Assembly (NCBI GenBank): GCA_014860005.1
Contig: JACZKP010000147.1
Coordinates: 1-38,614, forward strand
DNA length: 38,614 bases
Direction of reading: 5' to 3'
Source: Verrucomicrobiota bacterium
Lineage (GTDB): Bacteria > Verrucomicrobiota > Verrucomicrobiae > Limisphaerales > UBA11358
Shown here: in pieces, positions 24,364-32,794 of the stretch
Numbering within the stretch: position 1 is the stretch's first letter
How the letters are laid out: every line of letters begins with the position of its first letter
Translations under genes and position numbers: made by a program
The notes under the pieces: model-generated
Database searches by the model: none
The model's input: the letters and a program-made list of their open reading frames with translations, nothing else
Told to the model about the DNA's origin: nothing

Positions 24364-25089
24364 ATGAATATCAAACCTGTCAGTCTCCTTGGCGCGATCA
24401 TGACGATGGCACTGCCGACTTTGTTCGCGGCATCGGGGCAGGTCGAACCCGCAAGCTACCTGTCTGACGTGACAGCGGAGCTTCGCTGCCATTGGCCGAC
24501 CAACCGCACAGTCAACGTTGTTTGTCACGGCCACAGCGTGCCGGCGGGTTATTTCCGAACCCCAATCGTGGACACGTTCAACGCCTATCCACATCTGCTC
24601 CATCGCGGGCTGAAAGAACGTTTTCCCCACGCCGTACTCAATGTCATTGTCACGGCCATCGGCGGGGAGGAATCGGAGCGCGGCGCGAATCGTTTCGCCC
24701 GCGACGTGCTCTCGTTGCGCCCTGATGTGGTGACGATTGATTACGGGTTGAACGACCTGCGCATTGGCCTGGCGCGCGCGGAGGCGGCGTGGCGAACCAT
24801 GATTACCAACGCTGTCGCCCAAGGCGTGAAAGTCATTCTACTTACGCCAACGCCCGATACGGCGGCGAAGTGGGATGATTCCGAAGATCCGCTCAATCAG
24901 CACGCGCGGCAGATTCGCCAACTGGCGGCCGAGCATCGCGTTGGCTTGGTGGACAGCCTCGCACTTTTCCAGAGCCGGATGCGATCCGGTGTGGCGCTGG
25001 AAGCCTTGATGTCGCAGAACAATCATCCCAACCGGGCAGGGCATGAGTTGGTAGCCGACGGTCTGCTGTCCTCGTTTCCGCAGGAATGA
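24364..25089 (+). CDS. Exported SGNH-hydrolase-type esterase
   Basis: A 241-residue protein. Residues 1-24 look like a signal peptide (hydrophobic SLLGAIMTMALPTLFAAS). SGNH blocks: HGHSVPAGY with nucleophile Ser58, an oxyanion Gly near 100 (TAIGGEES), GLNDLRIG with Asn130, and NNHPNRAGHE with His221. The position three before the His, usually Asp, is Gln218. SGNH enzymes hydrolyse ester or acetyl groups on sugars or lipids; the substrate is not known. ATG 24364 gives the signal peptide; the frame is open to 24205. The gene is convergent with the lemA gene. Confidence 0.82.
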   Translation: MNIKPVSLLGAIMTMALPTLFAASGQVEPASYLSDVTAELRCHWPTNRTVNVVCHGHSVPAGYFRTPIVDTFNAYPHLLHRGLKERFPHAVLNVIVTAIGGEESERGANRFARDVLSLRPDVVTIDYGLNDLRIGLARAEAAWRTMITNAVAQGVKVILLTPTPDTAAKWDDSEDPLNQHARQIRQLAAEHRVGLVDSLALFQSRMRSGVALEALMSQNNHPNRAGHELVADGLLSSFPQE

Positions 25090-25383
25090 ATATTTGCGAC
25101 GGGTGGACGGCGCTCTTGTCGTTGAACGTTGCTGGCAGGAACCAGGCGCACGCTCCTGTGCCAAAAGAACCAGGAAGCACAAATGCCTCGCCCGTTCTCA
25201 CAAGAACGCAAGCAGGAGCGTTTGCCTGGAATGTTGGTTGTCGCGGTTCAGAGCAGCCAACCGCAACTAGCGGATGACGTGGTTTGCGCCAGCCGGCCTT
25301 TCGCCGGTGGCGGCGGGAGTGATTTCCGTTCGCTTGTGCTCTCCAGCGGGGGCGTTGGAGGTGTTCAAACTGGCCCGCGTGCC

Positions 25384-25947
25384 TCAATTCGTGAACTCCA
25401 CGTTTGGCACTTCCTTGACCGAAGGTGGCACGTTGAAGAATTCCACGGGCGGAAAACTGAACATTCCGGCGACCAGATTGCTCGGGAAGGTCTCGCGCTT
25501 GTTGCGGTAGTCACGGACGTTGCCGTTGTAAAACCGCCGCGCGGCCTGAATCCGGTTCTCGGTGTTGGTCAGTTCGCCCTGCAATTTGAGAAAATGCTGG
25601 TCCGCCTTGAGTTGGGGATAGTTCTCCACCAACACGAACAAACGTTTGAGCGCATCCACCAACTGGTTTTCATCGCGGGCTTGATCGGCGACGGCTCCGT
25701 GATTGGCGGCGCAGCGATTGCGCAATTCGATCACGCGCTCCAGCGTTTCGCGTTCGTGCGCCGCATAGCCTTTTACCGTGGCGACCAGATTGGGGATCAG
25801 GTTGTAGCGCCGCTGCAATTCGGTGTCCACGTTGCTCCACGCTTCGCGGATGTGGTTGCGCAGGCTGACGAGCGCGTTGTATTGGACCGCGACCCACACC
25901 AGCGGCAGGAGGGCGACGGCGGCGAGAATGATCAGGAAAGTCGTCAT
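25384..25947 (-). CDS. lemA: LemA-family membrane protein
   Basis: A 187-residue protein with one N-terminal transmembrane helix (FLIILAAVALLPLVWVAV) and a four-helix LemA domain. The family pattern is clear: YNALVSLRNHIREAWSNVD, LQRRYNLIPNLVATVKGY, LENTENRIQAARRFYN-type ending (LTNTENRIQAARRFYNGNV). LemA proteins are widespread; their molecular role is unknown, but they usually accompany membrane proteases or DUF3137-like proteins. ATG 25947 overlaps the TGA of the upstream gene by 4 bases, so translation is likely coupled. Confidence 0.92.
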   Translation of the reverse strand: MTTFLIILAAVALLPLVWVAVQYNALVSLRNHIREAWSNVDTELQRRYNLIPNLVATVKGYAAHERETLERVIELRNRCAANHGAVADQARDENQLVDALKRLFVLVENYPQLKADQHFLKLQGELTNTENRIQAARRFYNGNVRDYRNKRETFPSNLVAGMFSFPPVEFFNVPPSVKEVPNVEFTN

Positions 25948-26630
25948 GTTGAAACCGGGGTAAACAGGTATTCCGGCAGACGCGAGCGCACTTCCAGCAA
26001 CCGCTGTAAGTTGAACTCGATCTGCGGCGCGGACAATCGCGACCCAAACGCCAACGCGAGCGCGTGGGCCTCGAGCTCGACGCTTAAATCGCGGTTGGCC
26101 AGCAGATACTCCATCATTTGCGCGTTGCAGACATCGTAGGCGAACTTCTTGTCCTTCGACCGCACGCAAAACGTCCGCGAAAACTCGGCGGATTCAAAAT
26201 CAATGTCGTCGTAGCCAAAGGCTTGGGCGAGTTTAGAGAGAAAGCCTTCCCGCGTGATCAGCAGTTCCGGGAATAGCATCGGCAGCAGCAGAATGAAGAA
26301 CGAGAAATAGTGGTGATGCGTCTGCCGCCGGCCTTTCGAGTCGGTCGAGTGGGTTTCGTAGTGGTAATCGAAGGCCATGACCTGATGGCCGTGGTAGTTG
26401 CCGGAGATGACATTGAACGCGTACCGGTTGCTGCCCTGCGCCAGCTTGTTCAAGAAGCCGAACTGGTCAGCCAGCGCGCGATTGTGTTCCATGCGAAATT
26501 CCAGTCCGAGCCGTGTTGCCAGTTCGAACAATTCCTCGCGTCGTTTCCGCGCCGCTCTCGCCGAATAGATGGCTGCCGCGATGATGATCGCGATGAACAG
26601 GACAAAGATAAAAATGCCCGGGCCTTCCAT
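25944..26630 (-). CDS. DUF3137-like membrane protein, partner of LemA
   Basis: A 228-residue protein with one N-terminal transmembrane helix (GIFIFVLFIAIIIAAAIYSA), a basic stretch ARKRREELFELATRLGL, and a mixed domain with FNVISGNYHGHQVMAFDYHY, THHHYFSFFILLLP and a C-terminal helix. DUF3137-like proteins are a common LemA neighbour; assignment rests on this context and on the pattern of a helix followed by a soluble domain. It overlaps lemA by 4 bases. No catalytic residues can be named. Confidence 0.65.
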   Translation of the reverse strand: MEGPGIFIFVLFIAIIIAAAIYSARAARKRREELFELATRLGLEFRMEHNRALADQFGFLNKLAQGSNRYAFNVISGNYHGHQVMAFDYHYETHSTDSKGRRQTHHHYFSFFILLLPMLFPELLITREGFLSKLAQAFGYDDIDFESAEFSRTFCVRSKDKKFAYDVCNAQMMEYLLANRDLSVELEAHALALAFGSRLSAPQIEFNLQRLLEVRSRLPEYLFTPVST

Positions 26631-26653
26631 TTCGTCTTTCGCTCAATTCGTGG

Positions 26654-27367
26654 CTACCGGCTCGTGGCCGCTGGTGGCGCAACTTTGTCCAACACCGGCT
26701 TTACAATGGAAGCCCAGAGTTTGTAACCCGCCTCGTTGAGATGCAGTCGGTCTTTCACAAAAAGTTCCTCCCGCGGTTTACCGTCCTCGCCCAGCATCGG
26801 TGTGAACACATCAATGAACAGCAACCGTTCGTCACCGGCGCTCAACCCGGCGATCAAGTCGTTGGTGCGCTTCATGTCCGCCTGATGTTTGGCCCGTGAG
26901 GGACTGGGCTTGATTGCCAGATACGCGATGCGTGTTTGAGGCAAGGTTGCATGAACCTTCGTCACGAACTCGCGGCAATCGGCGAGCACTCGCTCGGGTG
27001 TCTTGCCACCAGCGATGTCGTTGTCGCCTGCGTAAAGGACGATCAGCTTTGGCTGGTAGGGAATTACGATGCGCTCCGCGAACGCCACCGAGTCGGACAG
27101 TTGCGAACCGCCGAAGCCGCGGTTGATAATCGTGTGCTTCGGGAACTGTGCGGGTGCGTTTTTCCATAACCTGATGCTCGAACTGCCCACGAACAAAATG
27201 GCATTTCGTGGCGGAGGGTTGGTTCTGTCCGCGGCCTCAATCGCCTGAATGTCGGATTCCCAACGTGCCTGCGGCGGGGCGTTCGTGTCAGCAGCCAGCG
27301 GCGAAAAGCCGGCCAGGTTTGCCAGCAGTGCGATTTTCCACAGTTGCGAAGGTAAACAAGTTTTCAC
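26654..27367 (-). CDS. Exported SGNH/GDSL-family hydrolase
   Basis: A 237-residue esterase-type protein. Residues 1-26 are a signal peptide (WKIALLANLAGFSPLAA). All four SGNH blocks are visible: LFVGSSSIRLW with Ser63, NRGFGGSQLSD with oxyanion Gly86/87, YAGDNDIAGG with Asn116, and DRLHLNEAGY with Asp206 and His209. Such enzymes deacetylate carbohydrates or hydrolyse lipid esters outside the cytoplasm. It ends 24 bases before the DUF3137-like gene, so all three minus-strand genes may be one transcript. It differs clearly from the other SGNH protein at 24364. Confidence 0.9.
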   Translation of the reverse strand: MKTCLPSQLWKIALLANLAGFSPLAADTNAPPQARWESDIQAIEAADRTNPPPRNAILFVGSSSIRLWKNAPAQFPKHTIINRGFGGSQLSDSVAFAERIVIPYQPKLIVLYAGDNDIAGGKTPERVLADCREFVTKVHATLPQTRIAYLAIKPSPSRAKHQADMKRTNDLIAGLSAGDERLLFIDVFTPMLGEDGKPREELFVKDRLHLNEAGYKLWASIVKPVLDKVAPPAATSR

Positions 27368-27469
27368 GCGACGATTCTGGCTGAAATGGCGTTCCTTGAG
27401 AAGCAGCTTTGCTGCGGGATTTCAATCAGTTGAAGAACGCATGGTTGAAGCACGCGTGCCGGGGGGAAT

Positions 27470-27499
27470 TTGACACTGAAACGCCGTTCATGTTAGCGT
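27470..27499 (+). promoter_or_regulatory. Candidate promoter for the HNH endonuclease gene
   Basis: A perfect TTGACA (27470-27475) lies 55 bases upstream of ATG 27525. The -10 is weak: TTAGCG (17-base spacer) or TAGCGT (18-base spacer) around 27493-27499. A 6-bp hairpin (27506-27520) falls in the would-be leader. Confidence 0.35.
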
Positions 27500-27524
27500 C
27501 CCGTGCGACGCGAAGCGTCGGGAT

Positions 27525-28145
27525 ATGCACTCGGTGTTGAACCAACATGTGCTCGTGCTCAACCGGCTGTGGCAGGCGGTCAATGTCTGCACCGCCCGGC
27601 GCGCCTTGACGCTGCTCTTTCAAGGTCATGCCCAGGTGGTATTCAATGACGACGATGGCTCGTTCCAAACCTATGACTTCCAGGAGTGGCACGACTTCTC
27701 GCAGGAGCAGCCCCATCCAGAATCCATTCACACCATCTCGTTCCGCATCCGCGTGCCGCGTGTGATCCTGTTGCTGGTGTACGACCGGCTGCCCAAGAAG
27801 GAAGTGAAGTTCACGCGCCACAACATTTTTGAGCGCGACAAGAACACCTGCCAGTATTGCGGCCAGACGTGCGACCGCAAGGACCTGAACCTGGATCATG
27901 TGATTCCGCGCGATCGCGGCGGGCCGACGACTTGGGAAAACATTGTGTGTTCGTGCATCGAGTGCAACACCCATAAGGCGAATCGCACGCCGCAGGAGGC
28001 GGGCATGCATCTCATCCGCAAACCCAAGCGACCCAAGTGGCGGCCGTTCGTGCAGATCAATTTCAGCCTGTACCAGCACGATAGCTGGAAGCACTTCATT
28101 GACCTGGCGTATTGGAACGTGGAACTCGGCGAAGACGTGACTTAA
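27525..28145 (+). CDS. HNH-family endonuclease
   Basis: A 206-residue protein. The N-terminal half (VLVLNRLWQAVNVCTARRAL) is typical of stand-alone HNH proteins found in many genomes. The HNH domain is at 105-155: zinc knuckle Cys109-Cys112 (CQYCG) and Cys144-Cys147 (CIEC), the ββα-metal motif LDHVIPRDRGGP with Asp124/His125, Asn139 (WENIV) and Asn148 (CNTHKANRTP). It may cut DNA, but the biological role is unknown; its wide, single-copy occurrence suggests a housekeeping role rather than a mobile-element one. No neighbour indicates a defence system. Confidence 0.88.
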   Translation: MHSVLNQHVLVLNRLWQAVNVCTARRALTLLFQGHAQVVFNDDDGSFQTYDFQEWHDFSQEQPHPESIHTISFRIRVPRVILLLVYDRLPKKEVKFTRHNIFERDKNTCQYCGQTCDRKDLNLDHVIPRDRGGPTTWENIVCSCIECNTHKANRTPQEAGMHLIRKPKRPKWRPFVQINFSLYQHDSWKHFIDLAYWNVELGEDVT

Positions 28146-28343
28146 CGCTTGGTTTCCATTCCCCTGAGCGCCGTTCCGCTGACTACTCATCCCGCCTCGC
28201 GCCTACCTGAGATCCAAGCCTTCGCAGCGTTCGATGATTCTGAGGCATTGCAGCGCATTACAGAGAGCGGCAGAATTATTCGCGATCCCAATCAAGTGTT
28301 TCGCGCTCGACTCCCGGCCCGGCGCTGGCGCAGATTGGTTCGC

Positions 28344-31300
28344 GTGAAACCCCGATTCGGATTTCCCGGCCGCTGGCTGGCGCTGACTTTGTTCGTGCAG
28401 TTGGGCGTGTTGGTTGCCGCCACGACGACTGCGGCGACCGAACGGATGGACTTTGACCAGCACATCAAACCCATCCTCGCCGAGAATTGTTTCGATTGTC
28501 ACGGCCCGGAGAAACAACGCGGCAATCTGCGGCTTGATGTCAAATTGGAGGCCCTTAAAGGCGGCGATTCCGGCAGCGTTCTCAGGCCGGGGAACAGTGC
28601 GGAGAGTTTGTTGATTCGAGCAGTTACTGGCACAGACCCCGACATTGAGCAGATGCCCTTGAATCGCGATCCGCTGTCGGCGGAACAGATCGCCCGGCTC
28701 ACGGCGTGGATAGATCACGGCGCGGAATGGCCGGATGCCGACGGCCCGGCCCGTGATGCGCGATGGGATCATTGGGCATTCAAAGTTCCCGTTCGGCCCG
28801 TGTTGCCGGAGGTCAAAAATCAACGGTGGTCGCGGAACGCCATTGACCATTTCATCCTAGCACGCTTCGACCAAGAGCAACTCTCGCCCTCATCCGAGGC
28901 CGACAAGATCACCTTGCTGCGCCGGTTGAGCCTCGATCTCATCGGCCTGCCTCCGACGATTGCCGAGGTGGACGCGTTTCTCGCAGACGATTCATCTGAC
29001 GCTTACGAGAAACAGGTTGAGCGGCTGCTGGCGTCGCCGCATTACGGCGAGCGTTGGGGGCGGCACTGGCTCGATGCGGCGCGCTACGCGGATTCGGACG
29101 GGTTCGAGAAGGACAAACCGCGGTTCATCTGGGCGTATCGCGACTGGGTCATCAACGCGCTCAACCGCGACCTGCCTTACGATCAATTCATCATTGAACA
29201 AATCGCGGGAGATCAATTGCCCAACGCCACGCAGGAGCAGGTTGTCGCCACCGGCTTTCTTCGCAATGCCATGCTCAACGAGGAAGGGGGCATTGACCCC
29301 GAACAATTTCGCATGGAGGGATTGTTCGATCGCGTGGACGCCATCGGCAAAAGCGTGCTCGGCCTGACCATCCAATGCGCGCAATGTCACAATCACAAGT
29401 TTGATCCCATCAGCCAGGAGGAATACTATCAACTGTTCGCGTTCCTGAACAACGACCACGAAGCCACGACCATCGCCTACACACCCGGCGAACAGATGCT
29501 CGTTGCCAATCTCAGCCGGCAAATGCGCGAGTTGGAAGCCGGCCTGCGCCACACGACGCCGGAATGGCAGGCGCGCATGAACCAGTGGGAGGACACGGTC
29601 AAAGACAACCAACCGAATTGGATCACCGTGCGAGTCGTCAACGCCGGCGACAACTCGGCGCGGTATTACTACTACGAGGACGGCTCGGTGCGCGCGGCGG
29701 GTTACGCGGCCACGAAATGGACGTCGCACTTCAACGGCACGAACCAACTCCCGTTCATTGGCGCGATCCAGTTTGAGCAGTTGACTGATCCAAATCTCCC
29801 CTGCAACGGACCGGGCCGTTCGCTCAAAGGCATGGCCGCGCTCACGGAATTCAAGGTCGAAGCCACGGACGCGCAGAACCCGACCAACAAGATGACCGTG
29901 AAGTTCGTCTCGGCCACCGCCGATTTCAGCAACGCGGAAAGGGAACTAGAGCTGGAGTTTTCCGACCGCTCGGGCAAGAAGCGGGTTTATGGTCCGGTCG
30001 CTTACGCGATTGACGGCAAGGACGACACGGCATGGGGCATTGATGCCGGAGCAGGCCGACGCAATCAGGCGCGCAAGGCGGTGTTCATTCCGGAAACACC
30101 TATCACATTCAGCAACGGCGTGGTGCTTGATTTTCGCCTCCAGCAGAATCACGGCGGCGCGAATTCCGATGACAACCAGAACCACAACCTTGGCCGTTTC
30201 CGCATCAGCGTAACCAGCGCAACCAATGTGGTGGCCGACCCGATTCCCGCAAACGTACGGGAGATTTTCACAACGCCGCGTACGGAGCGCAGTCCGGCGC
30301 AAATCGCGGCGGTGTTTAGTTACTGGCGCAGCACCGTGCCGGAGTTCAAGGAAATCAACGACCAGATTGAGGCGTTGTGGCAGCAATGGCCGGAAGGAAC
30401 TTCCACGCTGACGTTGCGCGCCCGTTCAGGGGAGACACCTGATGACGCGCCTCGCGCCACGCATTTGTTCCGGCGCGGCGACTGGCTCAAGCCCGGTAGC
30501 GAAGTCAGTGTCGGTGTGCCTGCGCTGCTGCATGCGTTGCCGGCGGGTGCCGATGGTTCGCGTCTCACGCTGGCCCGCTGGCTGGTGGACAAGCAATCGC
30601 CCACGACGGCGCGCACGCTGGTGAACCGCGTCTGGCAGACTTACTTCGGCACCGGACTGGTCCCCACGCCGGAAGATTTCGGCACGCGCGCTGATGCGCC
30701 GTCACATCCCGAACTTCTCGACTGGCTGGCGTGTGAATTCATGGAGCCGACGACGACCGTTGGCTCGTCATCCCTCCAACCCTGGTCACTCAAGCATCTG
30801 CACCGCCTGATCGTGACCAGCGCCACATACCGCCAGTCCTCGCGCGTGACGCCGGAGCTTTATGGTCGGGACGCCTTCAACCGACTGCTCGCGCGCGGAC
30901 CGCGTTTTCGTGTTGAAGGCGAAATCGTGCGTGACATTGCCCTAGCCGCGAGTGGATTGCTGAATCCGGCCGTTGGCGGACGCAGCATTTACCCGCCGTC
31001 GCCGGAGTTCCTTTATCAGCCGCCCGCCAGTTATGGTCCGAAATCCTGGAAGCAGGATTCCGTACCCGAACGCTATCGCCGCAGTCTTTACATTTTCAAA
31101 TTTCGTTCCGTGCCGTTTCCCATGCTGCAAACGTTCGACGCGCCCAATGGCGATTTTTCCTGCGTGCAACGGCTGCGCTCGAACACTCCGCTCCAGGCGC
31201 TGGTGACATTGAACGAAACCGAATTCGTCGAGTGTGCCCAGGCGCTCGCTCGTGTGACGCTGGCGGAAGGCGGTCAGAGCGACGCCGAACGGATTCGTTA

Positions 31301-31541
31301 CGCGTTCCGGCGTACGCTCGCGCGCCAGCCAGCGGAGTTCGAACAACAGGAATTACTGGCGTTACTTAACCGGACCAAAGGCCACATCGGTGATGGCTGG
31401 GTCAATCCCCACGAACTGGCCACCGGGCGCAATGAAAAGCCCGCCGACCTCCCCGACGGGGTCACGCCCACGCAACTGGCCGCCTACACGGTTGTGACGC
31501 GCGTGTTGCTGAATCTGGACGAAACGATCACGAAGGAATAA
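28344..31541 (+). CDS. PSD1 cytochrome / DUF1549 / DUF1553 protein
   Basis: A 1065-residue exported protein of the planctomycete cytochrome family. After a signal peptide (WLALTLFVQLGVLVAA) comes a PSD1 cytochrome-c-type domain with the heme motif CFDCH (residues 49-53), then DUF1549 from about 161 (WSRNAIDHFILARF, LSLDLIGLPPT) containing CAQCHNHKFD near 345, then an insert (about 416-635) resembling an F5/8-type carbohydrate-binding domain (YAIDGKDDTAWGID), and finally DUF1553 from about 743 (LVNRVWQTYFGTGLVPTPEDFG). These proteins abound in Planctomycetes and Verrucomicrobiota, normally next to DUF1501 proteins; they are linked to polysaccharide use but biochemical function is unproven. GTG 28344 is chosen; TTG 28149 is an alternative. 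Confidence 0.9.
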   Translation: MKPRFGFPGRWLALTLFVQLGVLVAATTTAATERMDFDQHIKPILAENCFDCHGPEKQRGNLRLDVKLEALKGGDSGSVLRPGNSAESLLIRAVTGTDPDIEQMPLNRDPLSAEQIARLTAWIDHGAEWPDADGPARDARWDHWAFKVPVRPVLPEVKNQRWSRNAIDHFILARFDQEQLSPSSEADKITLLRRLSLDLIGLPPTIAEVDAFLADDSSDAYEKQVERLLASPHYGERWGRHWLDAARYADSDGFEKDKPRFIWAYRDWVINALNRDLPYDQFIIEQIAGDQLPNATQEQVVATGFLRNAMLNEEGGIDPEQFRMEGLFDRVDAIGKSVLGLTIQCAQCHNHKFDPISQEEYYQLFAFLNNDHEATTIAYTPGEQMLVANLSRQMRELEAGLRHTTPEWQARMNQWEDTVKDNQPNWITVRVVNAGDNSARYYYYEDGSVRAAGYAATKWTSHFNGTNQLPFIGAIQFEQLTDPNLPCNGPGRSLKGMAALTEFKVEATDAQNPTNKMTVKFVSATADFSNAERELELEFSDRSGKKRVYGPVAYAIDGKDDTAWGIDAGAGRRNQARKAVFIPETPITFSNGVVLDFRLQQNHGGANSDDNQNHNLGRFRISVTSATNVVADPIPANVREIFTTPRTERSPAQIAAVFSYWRSTVPEFKEINDQIEALWQQWPEGTSTLTLRARSGETPDDAPRATHLFRRGDWLKPGSEVSVGVPALLHALPAGADGSRLTLARWLVDKQSPTTARTLVNRVWQTYFGTGLVPTPEDFGTRADAPSHPELLDWLACEFMEPTTTVGSSSLQPWSLKHLHRLIVTSATYRQSSRVTPELYGRDAFNRLLARGPRFRVEGEIVRDIALAASGLLNPAVGGRSIYPPSPEFLYQPPASYGPKSWKQDSVPERYRRSLYIFKFRSVPFPMLQTFDAPNGDFSCVQRLRSNTPLQALVTLNETEFVECAQALARVTLAEGGQSDAERIRYAFRRTLARQPAEFEQQELLALLNRTKGHIGDGWVNPHELATGRNEKPADLPDGVTPTQLAAYTVVTRVLLNLDETITKE

Positions 31542-31554
31542 GGTCAACGCGCCT

Positions 31555-32475
31555 GTGACTGACAACGAGCTCCATTCGTTCTTCGAGAATCTGGTTCGCG
31601 AACTGCATGCGCGCGGAGTGATTTGCGCCATCACCAGCGGCTTGGCGTGTGTCCATTACGGGGTGGCTGAAACGACCAAGGACTGCGATTTACTTTGCCA
31701 TCCAGACTCCTTCCAGACGCTGCTTGATCTGCTGGCCCAAACCCGAATCTCCGGCCAATCCTGTCTTTACCGCGGCAACATCAGCCCGCCGCTGGACGCC
31801 CGCTGGCATCAAGGCGGATGGACGAGTCACTTTCAATGGGGTCAGCCACCCGAGGTCACAACTTTGGACGTGTTTGGTCACGCGCTGCGCGAATCCTCGC
31901 CCTGGCAGGACGATCTCGCCGGACTCTATGCGGGACAGAATGTCGTCGCTGAAATGAAACGGACGGATCGTGACAAAGACTGGCCGTACATTAACTCGCT
32001 GGGGGTCGAGCTTCTGCGTTCACGAGATCCGCGCGGCTGGCTGCACCTCTTCGACGCCGGTTCGATTTCGGAAATGTTGGAGGAATTCTCCCTCATACCC
32101 AATGACATGCTGGCGCTCCGTCCGGCGCTCCAACTGGCGGCGACGCGTGATCCCTTGCTGCCTCATGCGCTCTTGGCGGAACGACACTTCTGGCAGGAAC
32201 TGGATCGGCGACGAATTCGGATTTGTCGCGCGGCGTTGAGGCCCTATGTGTTGGCGATGGGGCGGGCCAGCAACCCGCAATCCGCCGGTTTGAGCAAGCA
32301 ACACGCCGCACGACTTGCTTGCGCAGAGAAGCATTTGGACCAAAACCCGGTCCGGAAGTACGGCGTGGAACGAATGATTCAGGAAGCGCGCGAATCTACT
32401 GCCGAATTCATAAATCCCAGCTTGATGCGCTGGTTGCCAGATGTTCGCCCGCATTTTAGGTTCCTAACGTTATGA
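31555..32475 (+). CDS. Nucleotidyltransferase-fold protein, first gene of a coupled pair
   Basis: A 306-residue protein. The N-terminal part has the nucleotidyltransferase fold pattern of MNT/AbiEii-like families: ICAITSGLACVHYGVAETTKDCDLLC (Gly-rich turn followed by TKDxD with acidic metal ligands) and, at about 140, KRTDRDKDWPYI, equivalent to the R-x-K-D element. The rest is helical and matches no family I know. Such proteins often transfer nucleotides to tRNA or protein and act as toxins; that is an inference. Start GTG 31555 lies 13 bases after the PSD1 gene. Its stop overlaps the ATG of the next gene by 4 bases. It interrupts a PSD1-DUF1501 pair. Confidence 0.65.
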   Translation: MTDNELHSFFENLVRELHARGVICAITSGLACVHYGVAETTKDCDLLCHPDSFQTLLDLLAQTRISGQSCLYRGNISPPLDARWHQGGWTSHFQWGQPPEVTTLDVFGHALRESSPWQDDLAGLYAGQNVVAEMKRTDRDKDWPYINSLGVELLRSRDPRGWLHLFDAGSISEMLEEFSLIPNDMLALRPALQLAATRDPLLPHALLAERHFWQELDRRRIRICRAALRPYVLAMGRASNPQSAGLSKQHAARLACAEKHLDQNPVRKYGVERMIQEARESTAEFINPSLMRWLPDVRPHFRFLTL

Positions 32476-32699
32476 AAGCCCCTTTGAAGCTGATGCCCCG
32501 GTTGTCGAGGGAGAAACTCGCCCGCCTGCGCGAGATTGAGCGCGACTTCCACGTCCGCGCCTTCGGCGAGGAACTGGCGCGTGTCAATCTCGACCTCACC
32601 AAGGAGGAAAGGATTCGCTACATTGAATGGATGCGCGAAACCGCCCGCCGCCATGGAGTGAAGCCGGAAAAGAGATTTCCATACGACCAGGATTACTAA
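32472..32699 (+). CDS. Small helical protein coupled to the nucleotidyltransferase
   Basis: A 75-residue, strongly charged, mostly helical protein (LSREKLARLREIERDFHVRAF and LTKEERIRYIEWMRETARR) with no recognisable family. Start ATG 32472 overlaps the upstream stop (ATGA), so the two genes are translationally coupled. Size, charge and coupling fit a regulatory or antitoxin-type partner, but the order, toxin-like gene first, is opposite to the usual one and nothing in the sequence proves it. Downstream a hairpin separates it from the DUF1501 gene. Confidence 0.6.
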   Translation: MKAPLKLMPRLSREKLARLREIERDFHVRAFGEELARVNLDLTKEERIRYIEWMRETARRHGVKPEKRFPYDQDY

Positions 32700-32713
32700 G
32701 AGTAGAATGAAAG

Positions 32714-32774
32714 CACCCAAACACCCAAACACCCAAAAGCCGAACGGCCAGCGTCCAGCTTTGGGTCTTTGGGT
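32714..32774. repeat. CACCCAAA tandem repeat with inverted partner
   Basis: Three perfect 8-base copies of CACCCAAA (32714-32737) are followed 21 bases on by CTTTGGGTCTTTGGGT (32759-32774), which can pair with them. The hairpin sits between the small-protein gene and the DUF1501 gene. Confidence 0.6.
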
Positions 32775-32794
32775 AATTGTTTAATGCTGCTGCC

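Noticed and set aside
28149..28343. Extension of the PSD1 frame to TTG 28149
   Set aside because: The extra 65 residues precede the signal peptide and show no domain; kept only as an alternative start.
32714..32737. CACCCAAA repeats as a small CRISPR-like array
   Set aside because: Units are only 8 bases and directly adjacent without spacers; no cas genes are present.
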